DNA of 64,000 bases from Beijerinckia sp. 28-YEA-48 (GTDB lineage Bacteria > Pseudomonadota > Alphaproteobacteria > Rhizobiales > Beijerinckiaceae): positions 3,630,001 to 3,694,000 of the forward strand of contig NZ_FNSI01000001.1 in the NCBI RefSeq assembly GCF_900104955.1, read 5' to 3'. Each line of letters starts with the position of its first letter. The stretch's first letter is position 1. Positions 54,493-63,975 of this stretch are shown here, piece after piece. The translations under genes were made by a program, and so were the position numbers. Under the pieces are notes generated by a model, which saw only the letters and a program-made list of their open reading frames with translations, searched no databases and was not told the origin of the DNA.

Positions 54493-56253
54493 CTACACCA
54501 ACGGGCCAGGGTTGCGCATATATTTCTGGATGATGGCATCAGCCGCCCAATAGGCGAGCGCGCCCACCGTACCAGTTGGATTCTTGCCGGCATTCTGCGG
54601 AAAGGCCGAGGCGCCAATGGCGAAGACGTTATGCACGTCCCAGCTTTGCAGATAGCGATTAAGCGCGCTGGTTTTCGGATCGGCCCCCATGATCGCGCCG
54701 CCCGTATTGTGCGTGCTTTGGTAAGGCACGATGCTATAGGGTTTGCTGCGGCGCGCGGGGACCGCCTGGCGTGGCTGTAGCGCCTTGGCGATCTCCTCCA
54801 TGCGATCGGTCACCCAGTTCGACATGGCAATGTCGTTATCTGAGAAGTCGAACGTCATGCGCATCAGCGGATTGCCAAACCGATCCTTGTAGGTCGGATC
54901 AAGATCAAGGTAATTGCCGCGGATCGGATAGCTCGATCCCTGGCTCGTGTAAGTGAACGAGCTGAGATAATTGTCCTTCGTCGCCTTCTTCCAGTCCGAG
55001 CCCCAACGCGGCGTCCCCGGCGGCACGGGTCGATTGGAAATCGGTCGGCCGTTGGTCGGGTTGCAGTTGATGCCGGCGCCACCAACGAAATTGAGCCCCG
55101 TGTGATCGAAGGCGTCGCCATTGAAGTCATCGACCGTTTGCCCAAACGCGCCGGTGGCAGCAAAAGGATTGAAATTCTTATTGTCGAAGAAGAGCTGAAG
55201 GGCTGAATTGGTCTGATAGCAATAGTTGCGCCCGACCCCACCCTCGCCCGTGCTCGGATCATAGGCCTGACCGATCTTCGATAAGAGCATCAATCTGACA
55301 TTGTGCAATCCAAAGGCGCACAGCAGAACAAGATCGGCTGGTTGTTCGAATTCCTCGCCATTCACATCGACATAGGTGACGCCCGTGGCATGCTTGCCGG
55401 TGGGATGCAGATTGATGCGTGTCGCTTCGCATAAAGTGCGCGCTTCAAAATTGGATTTGCGCATCAGCAGCGGCAGAATCGTCGTCTGGGCGCTGGCCTT
55501 TGAATAATTGCCGCAGCCAAAGCGCTCGCAAAAGCCGCAATAGGTACACTGCCCCATCGAGATGCCGAGCGGATTGACATAGGCTTCCGATGCATTGGCG
55601 GATGGTGTCGGGAAAGGGTGTAGACCCATGCCCTTGCATGCTTGCGCGAACAGCGTTGGCGCATAGCTCATCTTCAACGGCGGCAGAGGATATTCACGTT
55701 GGCGCGAGCCTTCAAACGGATTGCCGCCTGGCTGGACCTGCCCCTTCAACACACCGGCTTTTCCGGCAATGCCGGCTAGATATTCGAAACGATCGAATGA
55801 GTTCTCGAGATCGTCATAGGTCACGCCCCAATTCTGCACCTGCAGATCTTTATGGACGAAACCAGCGCCATACCGTTGATCGAGATGGCTCTTGAGTTCG
55901 AAATCGGAGGGAAAGAAACGCCAGGTCTGGCCGTTCCAATGCACGCCAGCGCCACCGACGCCATTGCCCGGCAGGAACGAGCCGAACTCGCGGATCGGCA
56001 AGGCCGTCTGCGTCGTGTTGTTGCGGAAGGTGAAGGTTTCCTGCGCCGGTTTGAGGAACAGATCCTGGCGGATCGCATAGCGCAATTCGTCGGGCATATA
56101 GCCAACGTTGAAATCGGTGGCCGTGTCGCGCCAGGGACCGCGTTCGATGGCAACGACGTCATAACCGGCATCGGTCAGTTCATGGGCTAATATCGCGCCG
56201 GTCCAGCCGAGGCCGACAATCACCACATCGCGGCGGGGGAGTTTACGGGCCAT
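54493..56253 (-). CDS. GMC-family FAD dehydrogenase subunit (gluconate 2-dehydrogenase alpha type)
   Basis: The 586-residue flavoprotein begins with the Rossmann motif DVVIVGLGWTGAILAHEL. It carries a cysteine-rich stretch (CTYCGFCERFGCG near 250), and the C-terminal catalytic part has STHNTGGAIMGAD and NPTGTVGALAYWAADAI. This is the large subunit of membrane-bound gluconate/2-ketogluconate or sorbitol-type dehydrogenases; the cysteines suit an Fe-S site known in this group. Substrate is not readable. Three bases separate it from the gamma subunit. Confidence 0.92.
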   Translation of the reverse strand: MARKLPRRDVVIVGLGWTGAILAHELTDAGYDVVAIERGPWRDTATDFNVGYMPDELRYAIRQDLFLKPAQETFTFRNNTTQTALPIREFGSFLPGNGVGGAGVHWNGQTWRFFPSDFELKSHLDQRYGAGFVHKDLQVQNWGVTYDDLENSFDRFEYLAGIAGKAGVLKGQVQPGGNPFEGSRQREYPLPPLKMSYAPTLFAQACKGMGLHPFPTPSANASEAYVNPLGISMGQCTYCGFCERFGCGNYSKASAQTTILPLLMRKSNFEARTLCEATRINLHPTGKHATGVTYVDVNGEEFEQPADLVLLCAFGLHNVRLMLLSKIGQAYDPSTGEGGVGRNYCYQTNSALQLFFDNKNFNPFAATGAFGQTVDDFNGDAFDHTGLNFVGGAGINCNPTNGRPISNRPVPPGTPRWGSDWKKATKDNYLSSFTYTSQGSSYPIRGNYLDLDPTYKDRFGNPLMRMTFDFSDNDIAMSNWVTDRMEEIAKALQPRQAVPARRSKPYSIVPYQSTHNTGGAIMGADPKTSALNRYLQSWDVHNVFAIGASAFPQNAGKNPTGTVGALAYWAADAIIQKYMRNPGPLV

Positions 56254-56256
56254 GTG

Positions 56257-57075
56257 TTACCGCCTTGACCAGGTTGAATTGCCCATGATCGAGACGGGCG
56301 GGTGCGGATAGGGCTGGTTGTGCTTGTCGATATGGTCGCGATAGTCGTAGCGCGCCCCGGGGAAGCCGATCATGCGCCAACTCACCATGTCCTTGTTGCC
56401 GCCATAGATCGGATCGGCGAAGAAACCTTCCATGGTGTTCTGCAGGATCAGTTCGAACAGGCTCTTGGCGTCGCCGCTGTCAAACTTGACGCTGTTGGCT
56501 TCCATCTTCTTCAAAAGGTCGTCCTGCTCGGCCGGGCTCAGCCCATCGAAACTCTTGCCGGCGAAATTCGCCTTGCAATAGGCATCAAGCCCCGCGAGCC
56601 CTTGCCTATAGCGACCTGTGGGCGACAGCGGCGATTGGAAGCCTTGCGATGGCGTGCCATTGGCGAAGGGCGGCTGCATGTAGAGATTTTGCGCGCTGCC
56701 ATAGGCGCCCGAAAGCTGCTGGTCGATGAAGACAGCACAGCCGGCGTCCTTGCCGCCGACACTCAGCTGATCGGCCGGGATGAGCCGATCGACAATCGCC
56801 TCGACGACACGCACCTCGGCCGGGGTGAAGAAGGTCCACGCGCCTGGCACGACGGGCGTTGGCGGCGCCGCGCTATAGGCCTGCCAGGGCAAGGCGCCCG
56901 ATATGCTTGCCGCGGAGGTGTGGGTACCGGCCGAGGCCAGAAAGGCGATGGACGCCGTTGACGCCAAAAAATGCCGGCGCGTGACAGACGCCGATGGCGC
57001 TGCTTCGTGGGACACGTGATCCTCACTGACAATATTTGAATCAGACCAATGAAAAGCACTCCCGTTCGATCTCAT
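56257..57075 (-). CDS. gluconate 2-dehydrogenase gamma-type (subunit 3) protein
   Basis: From the ATG at 57075 the protein is 272 residues with a twin-arginine leader (SVTRRHFLAST) that exports the complex in folded form. The C-terminal domain (FTPAEVRVVEAIVDRLIPAD) is the subunit-3 signature. A TTG two codons earlier is possible. It leads the three-subunit operon. Confidence 0.9.
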   Translation of the reverse strand: MRSNGSAFHWSDSNIVSEDHVSHEAAPSASVTRRHFLASTASIAFLASAGTHTSAASISGALPWQAYSAAPPTPVVPGAWTFFTPAEVRVVEAIVDRLIPADQLSVGGKDAGCAVFIDQQLSGAYGSAQNLYMQPPFANGTPSQGFQSPLSPTGRYRQGLAGLDAYCKANFAGKSFDGLSPAEQDDLLKKMEANSVKFDSGDAKSLFELILQNTMEGFFADPIYGGNKDMVSWRMIGFPGARYDYRDHIDKHNQPYPHPPVSIMGNSTWSRR

Positions 57076-57384
57076 GGTCAAGCGATTTCATTTTTCGAAT
57101 TGAATGAAATGCGCGGGATCGCCCCTGCTGCGACGCACGAGGAACGTCGCAGCGCTCGGCATTCAAGCCGGCGCAGAGTTGCCTCGCCTCACGCTGCATC
57201 GTGCACTTAGACGCGGTTCCACGCATTTTGGCGATGATCGCACGAAGACAGAACCGTTCCTTGAAATCGTCAGCGTGACGACGTCAAATGAAAGTTCCAT
57301 GATTTTTGCGCATGGCCGCCTTCTCCTGTGCGCACAACACGAAGCGCCCTTGATCTACCTACGCTCGCGCTTCATCATACCCAT
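57076..57384. other. divergent intergenic region
   Basis: About 310 bases between the divergent dehydrogenase operon and the DCC gene. I see no repeat, operator or coding signal I would defend. Both promoters should lie here. Confidence 0.4.
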
Positions 57385-57792
57385 ATGGCTGGATCGACTC
57401 ACGAGCCGATCATCGTTTTTGACGCGCACTGCGTGTTGTGCTCGACCAATGCGCAGTTCGTGCTTCGTCATGATCGTCGCCGCCACTTCAAACTCGCCAC
57501 CCTGCAGGGCGCGACCGGCGCCGGCCTTTATCGACGCTTCGGCCTGAACCCCGACAATCCAGACAGCCTCATTCTCGTCGAGGGAGAACAGCTGCGCCGC
57601 GACAGCGACGCCATTCTCGCCATTTGCGAAGGGCTCGGCTGGCCCTGGCGGGGCTTCGCCACTCTGCGTCTCGTGCCCAGGGCCGTGCGCGACCCGCTCT
57701 ATCGCCTGATCGCCCGCCATCGCTATCGACTGTTTGGCCGGCGCGACACCTGCTGGGTGCCGACGGCCGCCGATGCGGAGCGCGTCCTCTGA
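57385..57792 (+). CDS. DCC-family (DUF393) thiol-disulfide oxidoreductase-like protein
   Basis: From the ATG at 57385 the protein is 135 residues. It opens with IIVFDAHCVLCSTNAQFVL, the D-x2-C-x2-C pattern for which the family is named, and has the ALYRL/RHRYRLFG-type C-terminal region. The family is predicted to be thioredoxin-like, without a settled activity. The next gene begins six bases after its stop. Confidence 0.87.
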   Translation: MAGSTHEPIIVFDAHCVLCSTNAQFVLRHDRRRHFKLATLQGATGAGLYRRFGLNPDNPDSLILVEGEQLRRDSDAILAICEGLGWPWRGFATLRLVPRAVRDPLYRLIARHRYRLFGRRDTCWVPTAADAERVL

Positions 57793-57797
57793 GCGCC

Positions 57798-59426
57798 GTG
57801 CTCATCATCGGTGGATATGGCGGCTTTGGCGCACGCTTGACGCGCCGTCTTCTGGCACAGGGCCATCAGGTGCTTGTCGCCGGCCGCTCCGCCGATAAAG
57901 CCGAGGCCTTCTGCGCGCCTCTGCCGATGGCCACCGCCGTGGTCGCCGATCGCAACGGCGATCTCGGGCCTTTGCTATCAGCCCACCATCCCAAACTGGT
58001 GATCGATGCGGCCGGCCCTTTTCAAAACAGCGACAACCGGCTGGCGTGCGCCTGTATCGCCGCCTCGATTCCCTATCTCGACCTTGCCGACGCCCGCGCC
58101 TTTGTGACCCAAATGCAAGAGCTCGATGTGCCGGCCCGCGATGCCGGCGTCGCCATCATCTCGGGTGCCTCCAGCGTGCCGGCTTTGTCGGGCGCGGTCG
58201 CCCGCCAACTGGCCCAAGGCCTGTCGCGGGTGCGCCGGGTGGAGATCGCCATCAGCGCCTCGAACCGGGCCACCGCAGGCTCTTCGGTCGCGGCCGCCAT
58301 TCTCAGTTATGTCGGTAAGCCGCTGCAGCTGTGGCGCGGCCAGAACTGGGATCGGGCCTGGGGCTGGCAGGAGCTGCGCCGGCAGACCTTCCGCCTCGCC
58401 AATGGCGCAGCGCTGCGCAACCGCTGGCTCGCCTTGGCCGACGTGCCCGATCATGACCTGTTGCCCGCGGCCCTCCCCGGTCGCCCCGCCGTGACCTTTC
58501 GCGCCGGCACGGAATTCGCCGGCCAGACGCTCGCGCTCTGGCTGGCGAGTTGGCCAATACGCTGGATCGGACATGGATCGCTCGCGCCGCTGGCGCCCCT
58601 GCTGGGGCCGCTACGGCGCCTCACCGCGCGGTTCAGCGATGAGCGTTCGGCCATGGCCGTCACCATGACCGGCGAGATGGACGGACGTTTTATCGAGCGG
58701 CAATGGACCCTGATCGCCGCCAATGGCGACGGGCCGGAAATCCCGACGCTGGCCGCCGCCCTCCTCGCCGAAAAGATTCTGGCGGGCGAGATCGAGCCTG
58801 GCGCACGCGATGCCGGCGAGCTGCTGACCCTGGCCGATTTCGAGCCTCTGTTCGCAACCCTGTCGATCCGCCATGAGCAGAGCCAGACCCTACTGCCGCC
58901 GCCACTCTATGCGCGCGTCGCCGGCGCCGATTTCGCCCGCCTGCCGGAGAAGGTGCGCACCCTGCACGATATGCGCGGCGACGGCGGCGCTTCGGGCGAG
59001 GCGCAGGTCGAGCGTGGCGACCATCCGGTGGCGAAATTTGCCGCCTGGATGATGGGTTTTCCGCCCGCCGGTCTGCACAAGTTGCATGTCGCCTTCAGCG
59101 AAGAGAATGGTGTCGAATACTGGACCCGCCGCTTCGGTGACAGCCGTTTCAGAAGTCATCTCAGCGCCAAAGGCAACACGCTGACGGAGCGCTTCGGGCC
59201 GCTGCGCTTTCGCTTCGATCTGCCTTGCGACGAGAAGGGGCTCGCCATGCAAATCAAGGGCTGGAGCTTCTGCGGCCTGCCTCTGCCCTTGTCGGCAGCG
59301 CCACAGGGCGTCGCACGCGAATGGCAGGAAGACGGCCGCTTCCATTTCGATGTGCCGATCGCTTTGCCGAAGATCGGCCTGGTGGTGCATTACAAAGGCT
59401 GGCTCGATCCGGATTTGAAGACGTGA
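57798..59426 (+). CDS. saccharopine dehydrogenase-like NAD(P)-binding protein with DUF4166-type C-terminus
   Basis: From the GTG at 57798 the protein is 542 residues. The Rossmann motif is VLIIGGYGGFGARLTRRLL, and VIDAAGPFQNSDN follows as in the saccharopine dehydrogenase-like group. The last 190 residues (RVAGADFARLPEKVRTLHD to the end) look like DUF4166. Its substrate is unknown. A longer frame upstream overlaps the DCC gene and lacks conservation. Coupled to the DCC gene. Confidence 0.88.
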   Translation: MLIIGGYGGFGARLTRRLLAQGHQVLVAGRSADKAEAFCAPLPMATAVVADRNGDLGPLLSAHHPKLVIDAAGPFQNSDNRLACACIAASIPYLDLADARAFVTQMQELDVPARDAGVAIISGASSVPALSGAVARQLAQGLSRVRRVEIAISASNRATAGSSVAAAILSYVGKPLQLWRGQNWDRAWGWQELRRQTFRLANGAALRNRWLALADVPDHDLLPAALPGRPAVTFRAGTEFAGQTLALWLASWPIRWIGHGSLAPLAPLLGPLRRLTARFSDERSAMAVTMTGEMDGRFIERQWTLIAANGDGPEIPTLAAALLAEKILAGEIEPGARDAGELLTLADFEPLFATLSIRHEQSQTLLPPPLYARVAGADFARLPEKVRTLHDMRGDGGASGEAQVERGDHPVAKFAAWMMGFPPAGLHKLHVAFSEENGVEYWTRRFGDSRFRSHLSAKGNTLTERFGPLRFRFDLPCDEKGLAMQIKGWSFCGLPLPLSAAPQGVAREWQEDGRFHFDVPIALPKIGLVVHYKGWLDPDLKT

Positions 59427-59516
59427 CGCCCGTCATTGCGAGGAGCGTAGCAACGCGGCAATCCAGGAGCGCGTGGTAGACCATTAAGAAATGCCTGCGG
59501 TGCGGGTCTATTATGT

Positions 59517-61199
59517 CTAAGTCTCCGGGCTTGGCTCGACCGGCGTTTTGACGCCGACGACGACAAGCGCCTCATGCAGGGTGGCGAAAATGCGGGTCTC
59601 GCCGAGCAGAGCGACGATGCCGTGCCGCTCCAAATCGGCGCGCAAATATTGGCTAACGCGGGCAAAGATGACTTCGACACCGCTCTGCAACAGCGTTGTG
59701 CAGACATCGGCGACGGAGCGGGAAGCGGAATAATCCATATCGGTGATGGCGCTGGCATCGATCACCAGCCAATGCACCTTATGGGGCGCGCAATCGACGA
59801 GCGCGTTGACTTCCTCGACGAAGAAATGGTCGTTGGCATAAAAGAGATCGGCGCCGAAGCGAAAGACGATCAGGCCCGGCGCGGTCTCGGCGCCTGGCGT
59901 CGCCCGCGCGGGCATCCATCGGGCGTCTCTGCCTTGCACCAGCATGGTCGTGTGCGGACGGTAGCTGTGACGGACATGGCGCAGCAACGACAGCACGATC
60001 GCCAACAGAATGCCTTGCTCGACGCCGATGAGCACCACCGCAGCGGCGGTGGTGAAGGCGAGCCCGAACTCGCCAGGGCTTTCACGCAAAATCGCGCGCA
60101 GGCTTTTGACGTTCACAAGGCCGATGGCAATGGTGAAGACCAGAGCGGCCAGAATGCCATGGGGCAGATATTGCAGCCAGTCACTGAGAAACAGCAGCAC
60201 GAAAACGACGATCGCGGCGAAAGCGAGCTGCGCCAATTGGCTGCGCGCACCGGCGCTATCGGCGGCGGCGGTCTGGGTGGGGCTGCCATTGACGACGAAG
60301 GTGCCGCTGGCAGCCGCCGCCGCATTGGCGGCGGCCAGGCCCAGGATATCGGAATCGGCATCAACCCGTTCGCGATAACGATCGGCGAAGGCGCGCCCGG
60401 CGGCGGCGCTTTGCGCGATGATCATCACGAAACAGGCCCCGGCCACCGGCAGCAGCGCCAAAGTTTCCTGCCAGCTCACCAATGGCACATGCAAGCCGGG
60501 CAAACCGCCCTGCACCTGGCCAAGAACAGAAATGCCTCGGCCAGCGAAATCGAACAGATAGCTGGCGGCAATGCCGAGCACCACGGCGAGAAGCGGCCCC
60601 GGCACACGCGGTATCCAATATTTTAAAGCCAGAATGCCCACCGCCACCACGGTGGAGATGATCAAGGTGGGGAGGTGGATCTTGCCCAGGGATTGAACGA
60701 TCAGCCACACCTGCTGGATGGTGTTATGGGGCTGATCGCGCAGGCCGAGCATGTCGCCCAGCATGGCGATGGCCACCTGCACGCCGACACCGGCGAGAAA
60801 ACCGACCAGCACCGTGCGCGATAGAAAGTCGGCGAGAAAGCCGAGTTTGAAAATGCGCGCCAGCAACAGCAAGCCGGCGGTGAGCAACGCCACCATGCCA
60901 GCCAGCGCAACATATTGGGCGCTGCCGATCGGCGCCATGGCGGTCAAGCGGCTGGCAAGGATGGTGGCGGTTGCGGAATCCGCCGCGACGACAAGATGGC
61001 GCGAGGCGCCGAGAATGGCGAAAGCCACCGTCGGCCACAGCACCGTGTAAAGACCGTTGACGGCCGGCATGCCGGCGATACGGGCATAGCCGAGAACCTG
61101 CGGTATGCTCATGGCCGCAAGCGTCGCGCCGGCGACGATGTCGCGTAGCGCCTGCGCCCGGTCGAGCGGCAGAATCCCTTTCAACAGCGGAAAACGCAT
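59517..61199 (-). CDS. SulP-family anion transporter with STAS domain
   Basis: From the ATG at 61199 (MRFPLLKG) the protein is 560 residues. About eleven membrane helices include the SulP signature GLYTVLWPTVAFAILGASR and the NGSPTQTAAADSAGARSQ segment. A cytosolic STAS domain follows from about 440 (FRFGADLFYANDHFF, LVIDASAITDMDYSA). SulP proteins carry sulfate, bicarbonate or dicarboxylates. The ion cannot be assigned. Confidence 0.92.
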   Translation of the reverse strand: MRFPLLKGILPLDRAQALRDIVAGATLAAMSIPQVLGYARIAGMPAVNGLYTVLWPTVAFAILGASRHLVVAADSATATILASRLTAMAPIGSAQYVALAGMVALLTAGLLLLARIFKLGFLADFLSRTVLVGFLAGVGVQVAIAMLGDMLGLRDQPHNTIQQVWLIVQSLGKIHLPTLIISTVVAVGILALKYWIPRVPGPLLAVVLGIAASYLFDFAGRGISVLGQVQGGLPGLHVPLVSWQETLALLPVAGACFVMIIAQSAAAGRAFADRYRERVDADSDILGLAAANAAAAASGTFVVNGSPTQTAAADSAGARSQLAQLAFAAIVVFVLLFLSDWLQYLPHGILAALVFTIAIGLVNVKSLRAILRESPGEFGLAFTTAAAVVLIGVEQGILLAIVLSLLRHVRHSYRPHTTMLVQGRDARWMPARATPGAETAPGLIVFRFGADLFYANDHFFVEEVNALVDCAPHKVHWLVIDASAITDMDYSASRSVADVCTTLLQSGVEVIFARVSQYLRADLERHGIVALLGETRIFATLHEALVVVGVKTPVEPSPET

Positions 61200-61297
61200 C
61201 TCTTGCCCAGACCTCTTGCCCAAGCCTTCTCAAACGTCCGACTCGGATGGAACGGCAGCATAAGCGATTTGCCCGCCATCTTCACAGGATGCCGACG

Positions 61298-62362
61298 TCA
61301 GCTTCTTTCGCCCCAAGGATCGAGCAGAATCCGTCCCGATACGGTGCCAGACTCGAGCAGAGTATGGGCTTCTCCGATGGCCGATAGCGGTAAGACCGTG
61401 TGAATCGCGGGTTCGATCTTGCCCTGCCCCAGCAGGTCGATCACGCAGCGTTGATCGTTAAGGGTCGAGGCGCGCGCGCCACGCAGATTGATCTCGAGGC
61501 GCAGGCAGTCGCGGGTGGTGAGCGGCACGGGGCCGCCACCGCCTTCGACGGCAGCGACAACCAGCGTGCCGCCAGGACGCAGCACATCGATCGCCAGTTT
61601 CAGCATTGTGGGATCGCCGCTGTAATCGATGGCACCGTCGACACCCAGTTGATCCGCATATGCTCTGACCGCCGCAGCATCATCCTTGCCGGAGAGAACG
61701 ACGACGGCGGCCGCACCACGGGCTTCGAGAAAGGCTTTCTTCTGGGCGGAGCGCGTCACCGCGATCACCCGCAGACCCATCAACTCAGCCAGATCAAGCG
61801 TCGCCGAGCCCATGCCGCCCGATGCGCCGATCAGCAGCACACTATCGCCGAGGTGCGCGCCGAGACGATCGGCGAGGATGCGATGGGCGGTGGAATAGGA
61901 CCATAACGCTGCCGCAGCCGCGCTTTCACTCGCTCCTGATGGCAACTTCATCCAATAGCTTTCCGGGCGGGCGACGAATTGCGCGTTGCCGCCAAAGAGA
62001 GTGTGCCCGGGATATTCGATCTCGGTGGAAAGATTGCCGAAGCCACGAACAGTGAGCGCCGAGGCGGGATTGGCTGGATGGACCAGGCCAACCACACGGT
62101 CGCCAACAGCGAAGGCCGTCACGTCGCGGCCCACCGCCTCGACACGGCCCGCCGCATCACGACCAAGTTGCATCGGCATGGGAAAAGCAGGTCGGCCCGG
62201 CAGCACCGGCAACTCGCCCCGACGATATTTGATGTCCCACAAGGACACGCCTGTTGCCGTGACTTGCACCCGCACGTCGCGCGGGCCGATCTCGGGCATG
62301 GGAAAATCGCCATAGACCAGTTTGTCGACACCGCCATGGTCAAAAATACGAACCGCTTTCAT
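61298..62362 (-). CDS. medium-chain zinc-type alcohol dehydrogenase/quinone oxidoreductase family protein
   Basis: From the ATG at 62362, after GAGGAG, the protein is 354 residues. The MDR fold is clear: GDFPMPEIGPRDVRVQV, GRDAAGRVEAVG, and the NADPH-binding GASGGMGSATLDLAEL. The zinc-binding cysteines of true alcohol dehydrogenases are absent, so it is of the zeta-crystallin/quinone oxidoreductase type. Its promoter carries two tandem palindromes (62403-62435), so it is a regulated gene. Confidence 0.88.
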   Translation of the reverse strand: MKAVRIFDHGGVDKLVYGDFPMPEIGPRDVRVQVTATGVSLWDIKYRRGELPVLPGRPAFPMPMQLGRDAAGRVEAVGRDVTAFAVGDRVVGLVHPANPASALTVRGFGNLSTEIEYPGHTLFGGNAQFVARPESYWMKLPSGASESAAAAALWSYSTAHRILADRLGAHLGDSVLLIGASGGMGSATLDLAELMGLRVIAVTRSAQKKAFLEARGAAAVVVLSGKDDAAAVRAYADQLGVDGAIDYSGDPTMLKLAIDVLRPGGTLVVAAVEGGGGPVPLTTRDCLRLEINLRGARASTLNDQRCVIDLLGQGKIEPAIHTVLPLSAIGEAHTLLESGTVSGRILLDPWGERS

Positions 62363-62394
62363 GCCAACTCCTCGTTTCGCCCACATACCCGACC

Positions 62395-62435
62395 ATTATA
62401 TTGACAGCTATATGTCGTAAAGACAGAATTCTGTC
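62395..62435 (-). promoter_or_regulatory. promoter with two tandem operators upstream of the oxidoreductase
   Basis: On the minus strand the -10 is TATAAT (62395-62400). Two palindromes with the form GACA-N6-TGTC lie at 62403-62416 (spacer) and 62422-62435 (over the weak -35, TCTTTA), with centres 19 bases apart. The second is perfect (GACAGAATTCTGTC). A dimeric repressor acting twice is inferred; its gene is not next door. Confidence 0.7.
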
Positions 62436-62593
62436 ATATTGATGGTTCATGCCGGTATGGGAAATGGGAGGACTGACGCTATCGGCGACAACAGGTGAGC
62501 ATCGCGGAGCCATTACGCGCTGTTGCCGCCGAGCCCAGACAATGAGCGCGAGCGCAGCTTCGCTCTACACGGGATCTCGAACGGTTCTGAAAC

Positions 62594-63094
62594 TCAACGG
62601 CCTTGCGCGAGGTTTGCCGCAAGCCGGTCATAGCCGCCACGGATCATTGCGCCATAACCGTTCTCGGGAAAGCCGGCGAGATAGTCGAGGCCCATCGTGA
62701 GATAGCATTGCGCATTATCACGATCACCGAGTCTGAAATAGGCATCGGCGACATTGAGATACAGCGAGGGATAGAAATCCTTCAACGACAGCGTGGCGTC
62801 GAAGGCCAACACCCGCTCCTGCGTCACCTTACCCGCCGCTTCAAGCGCGCGAAGGTCCCAACGGAGTTCATCGGCGACATGGTCCTGCGCGTCGGCGAGG
62901 AAATGCGCCAGACTGCATTGGTGCAGCGGATCGGGATCGGCTTCTCCCTCGGCCCACAGCGCCTCAAGCCGTCGTTTTGCGCCTTGTACATCTCCGCTCT
63001 GAAGTTGCTGAACGGCATCCATCAAGCGCGCCATTTTCGGATCGACCGTCATCTCATGGGTTCCAATATCGCTGGCTGTTCCTTGAATTGACAT
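62594..63094 (-). CDS. helical-repeat (TPR-like) protein of unknown function
   Basis: From the ATG at 63094 the protein is 166 residues. Paired helices with alternating A and L/Y positions (SGDVQGAKRRLEALW, SLYLNVADAYFRLGDRDNAQ, GYGAMIRGGYDRLAANL) read like TPR-type repeats, a protein-interaction scaffold. I recognise no specific family. It is divergent from the isochorismatase-fold gene with 60 bases between. Confidence 0.72.
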   Translation of the reverse strand: MSIQGTASDIGTHEMTVDPKMARLMDAVQQLQSGDVQGAKRRLEALWAEGEADPDPLHQCSLAHFLADAQDHVADELRWDLRALEAAGKVTQERVLAFDATLSLKDFYPSLYLNVADAYFRLGDRDNAQCYLTMGLDYLAGFPENGYGAMIRGGYDRLAANLAQGR

Positions 63095-63154
63095 CGGATG
63101 AAAGGGGAGGCTTCCTCCACGATCCCATTCTTCGATTATGCACAAGGGACCGCA

Positions 63155-63841
63155 ATGCCAAAAGTGTCGATCAAAGCCAAACCCGCGGCGCTGGAGGTGG
63201 ACCTGTCCCGCGCGGCCGTCCTCGTCAACGATATGCAGAACGCCTTCTGCGCGCCCTCGGGCTATCTCGATCGTATCGGCTTTGATATCGGCCCGGCCGC
63301 CGCGACGGCCACCAAGGTGGAGCAATTCTGCAATGCCGCCCGCGCCGCGGGTCTGCCGGTCGTTCTCATGCAGAATGGCTTCTCGCCCGATTATCACGAA
63401 GCGTCTGGCCCCGGCTCGCCGCTCTGGCATAAATCCAACGCCCTGCGTTACATGCGCGCCCATCCGCAAGAACAAGGTCGCATTCTCACACGCGGCACAT
63501 GGGACTATGAGCTGATCGAAAGCTTGCAGCCTCAGCCAGACGACGTGCTGATCCAGAAATCGGCTGACAATGGTTTCGCCGGCACCGATCTCGATCGCCT
63601 CTTACGGGCCAGAAACATCAACACCGTTTTTGTCTGCGGCATTTCCAGCAATGTCGGCGTCGAGTCAGCCCTGCGCGCCGCCTATCATTTGGGCTATTTC
63701 GGCATCATGGTGGCGGATGCCTGCATGGCCGTTGGCCCTGCGTTCATGCAGGAAGCGACCGAGTTCAATATCGCCAGCTTTTTCGGTTGGGTGTCTTCCG
63801 TTGATGACATTTCTGATTCATTCAAGCACGCTACAGCCTAG
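63155..63841 (+). CDS. isochorismatase-fold hydrolase lacking the canonical cysteine
   Basis: From the ATG at 63155 (MPKVSIKAK) the protein is 228 residues. The catalytic Asp26 is in NDMQN and the Lys in QKSADNGF. The position of the nucleophilic Cys in the family (NVCVES) reads NVGVES here. Isochorismatases of the PhzD/EntB kind also lack the cysteine and hydrolyse the vinyl ether; amidase members need it. The sequence otherwise resembles RutB-like members, so activity is uncertain. Confidence 0.85.
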   Translation: MPKVSIKAKPAALEVDLSRAAVLVNDMQNAFCAPSGYLDRIGFDIGPAAATATKVEQFCNAARAAGLPVVLMQNGFSPDYHEASGPGSPLWHKSNALRYMRAHPQEQGRILTRGTWDYELIESLQPQPDDVLIQKSADNGFAGTDLDRLLRARNINTVFVCGISSNVGVESALRAAYHLGYFGIMVADACMAVGPAFMQEATEFNIASFFGWVSSVDDISDSFKHATA

Positions 63842-63975
63842 GCCAAATCGCGTTTCGATAGGAATATCAATTGCACAAGCGATAAGGCGCGCATCCCAGC
63901 AAGCATCGGCATAGCCTCACCTTGACTTGCCGCGCCGATGCTCCCTAGATCGGCGCATTCTTTTTAATTCATGGG

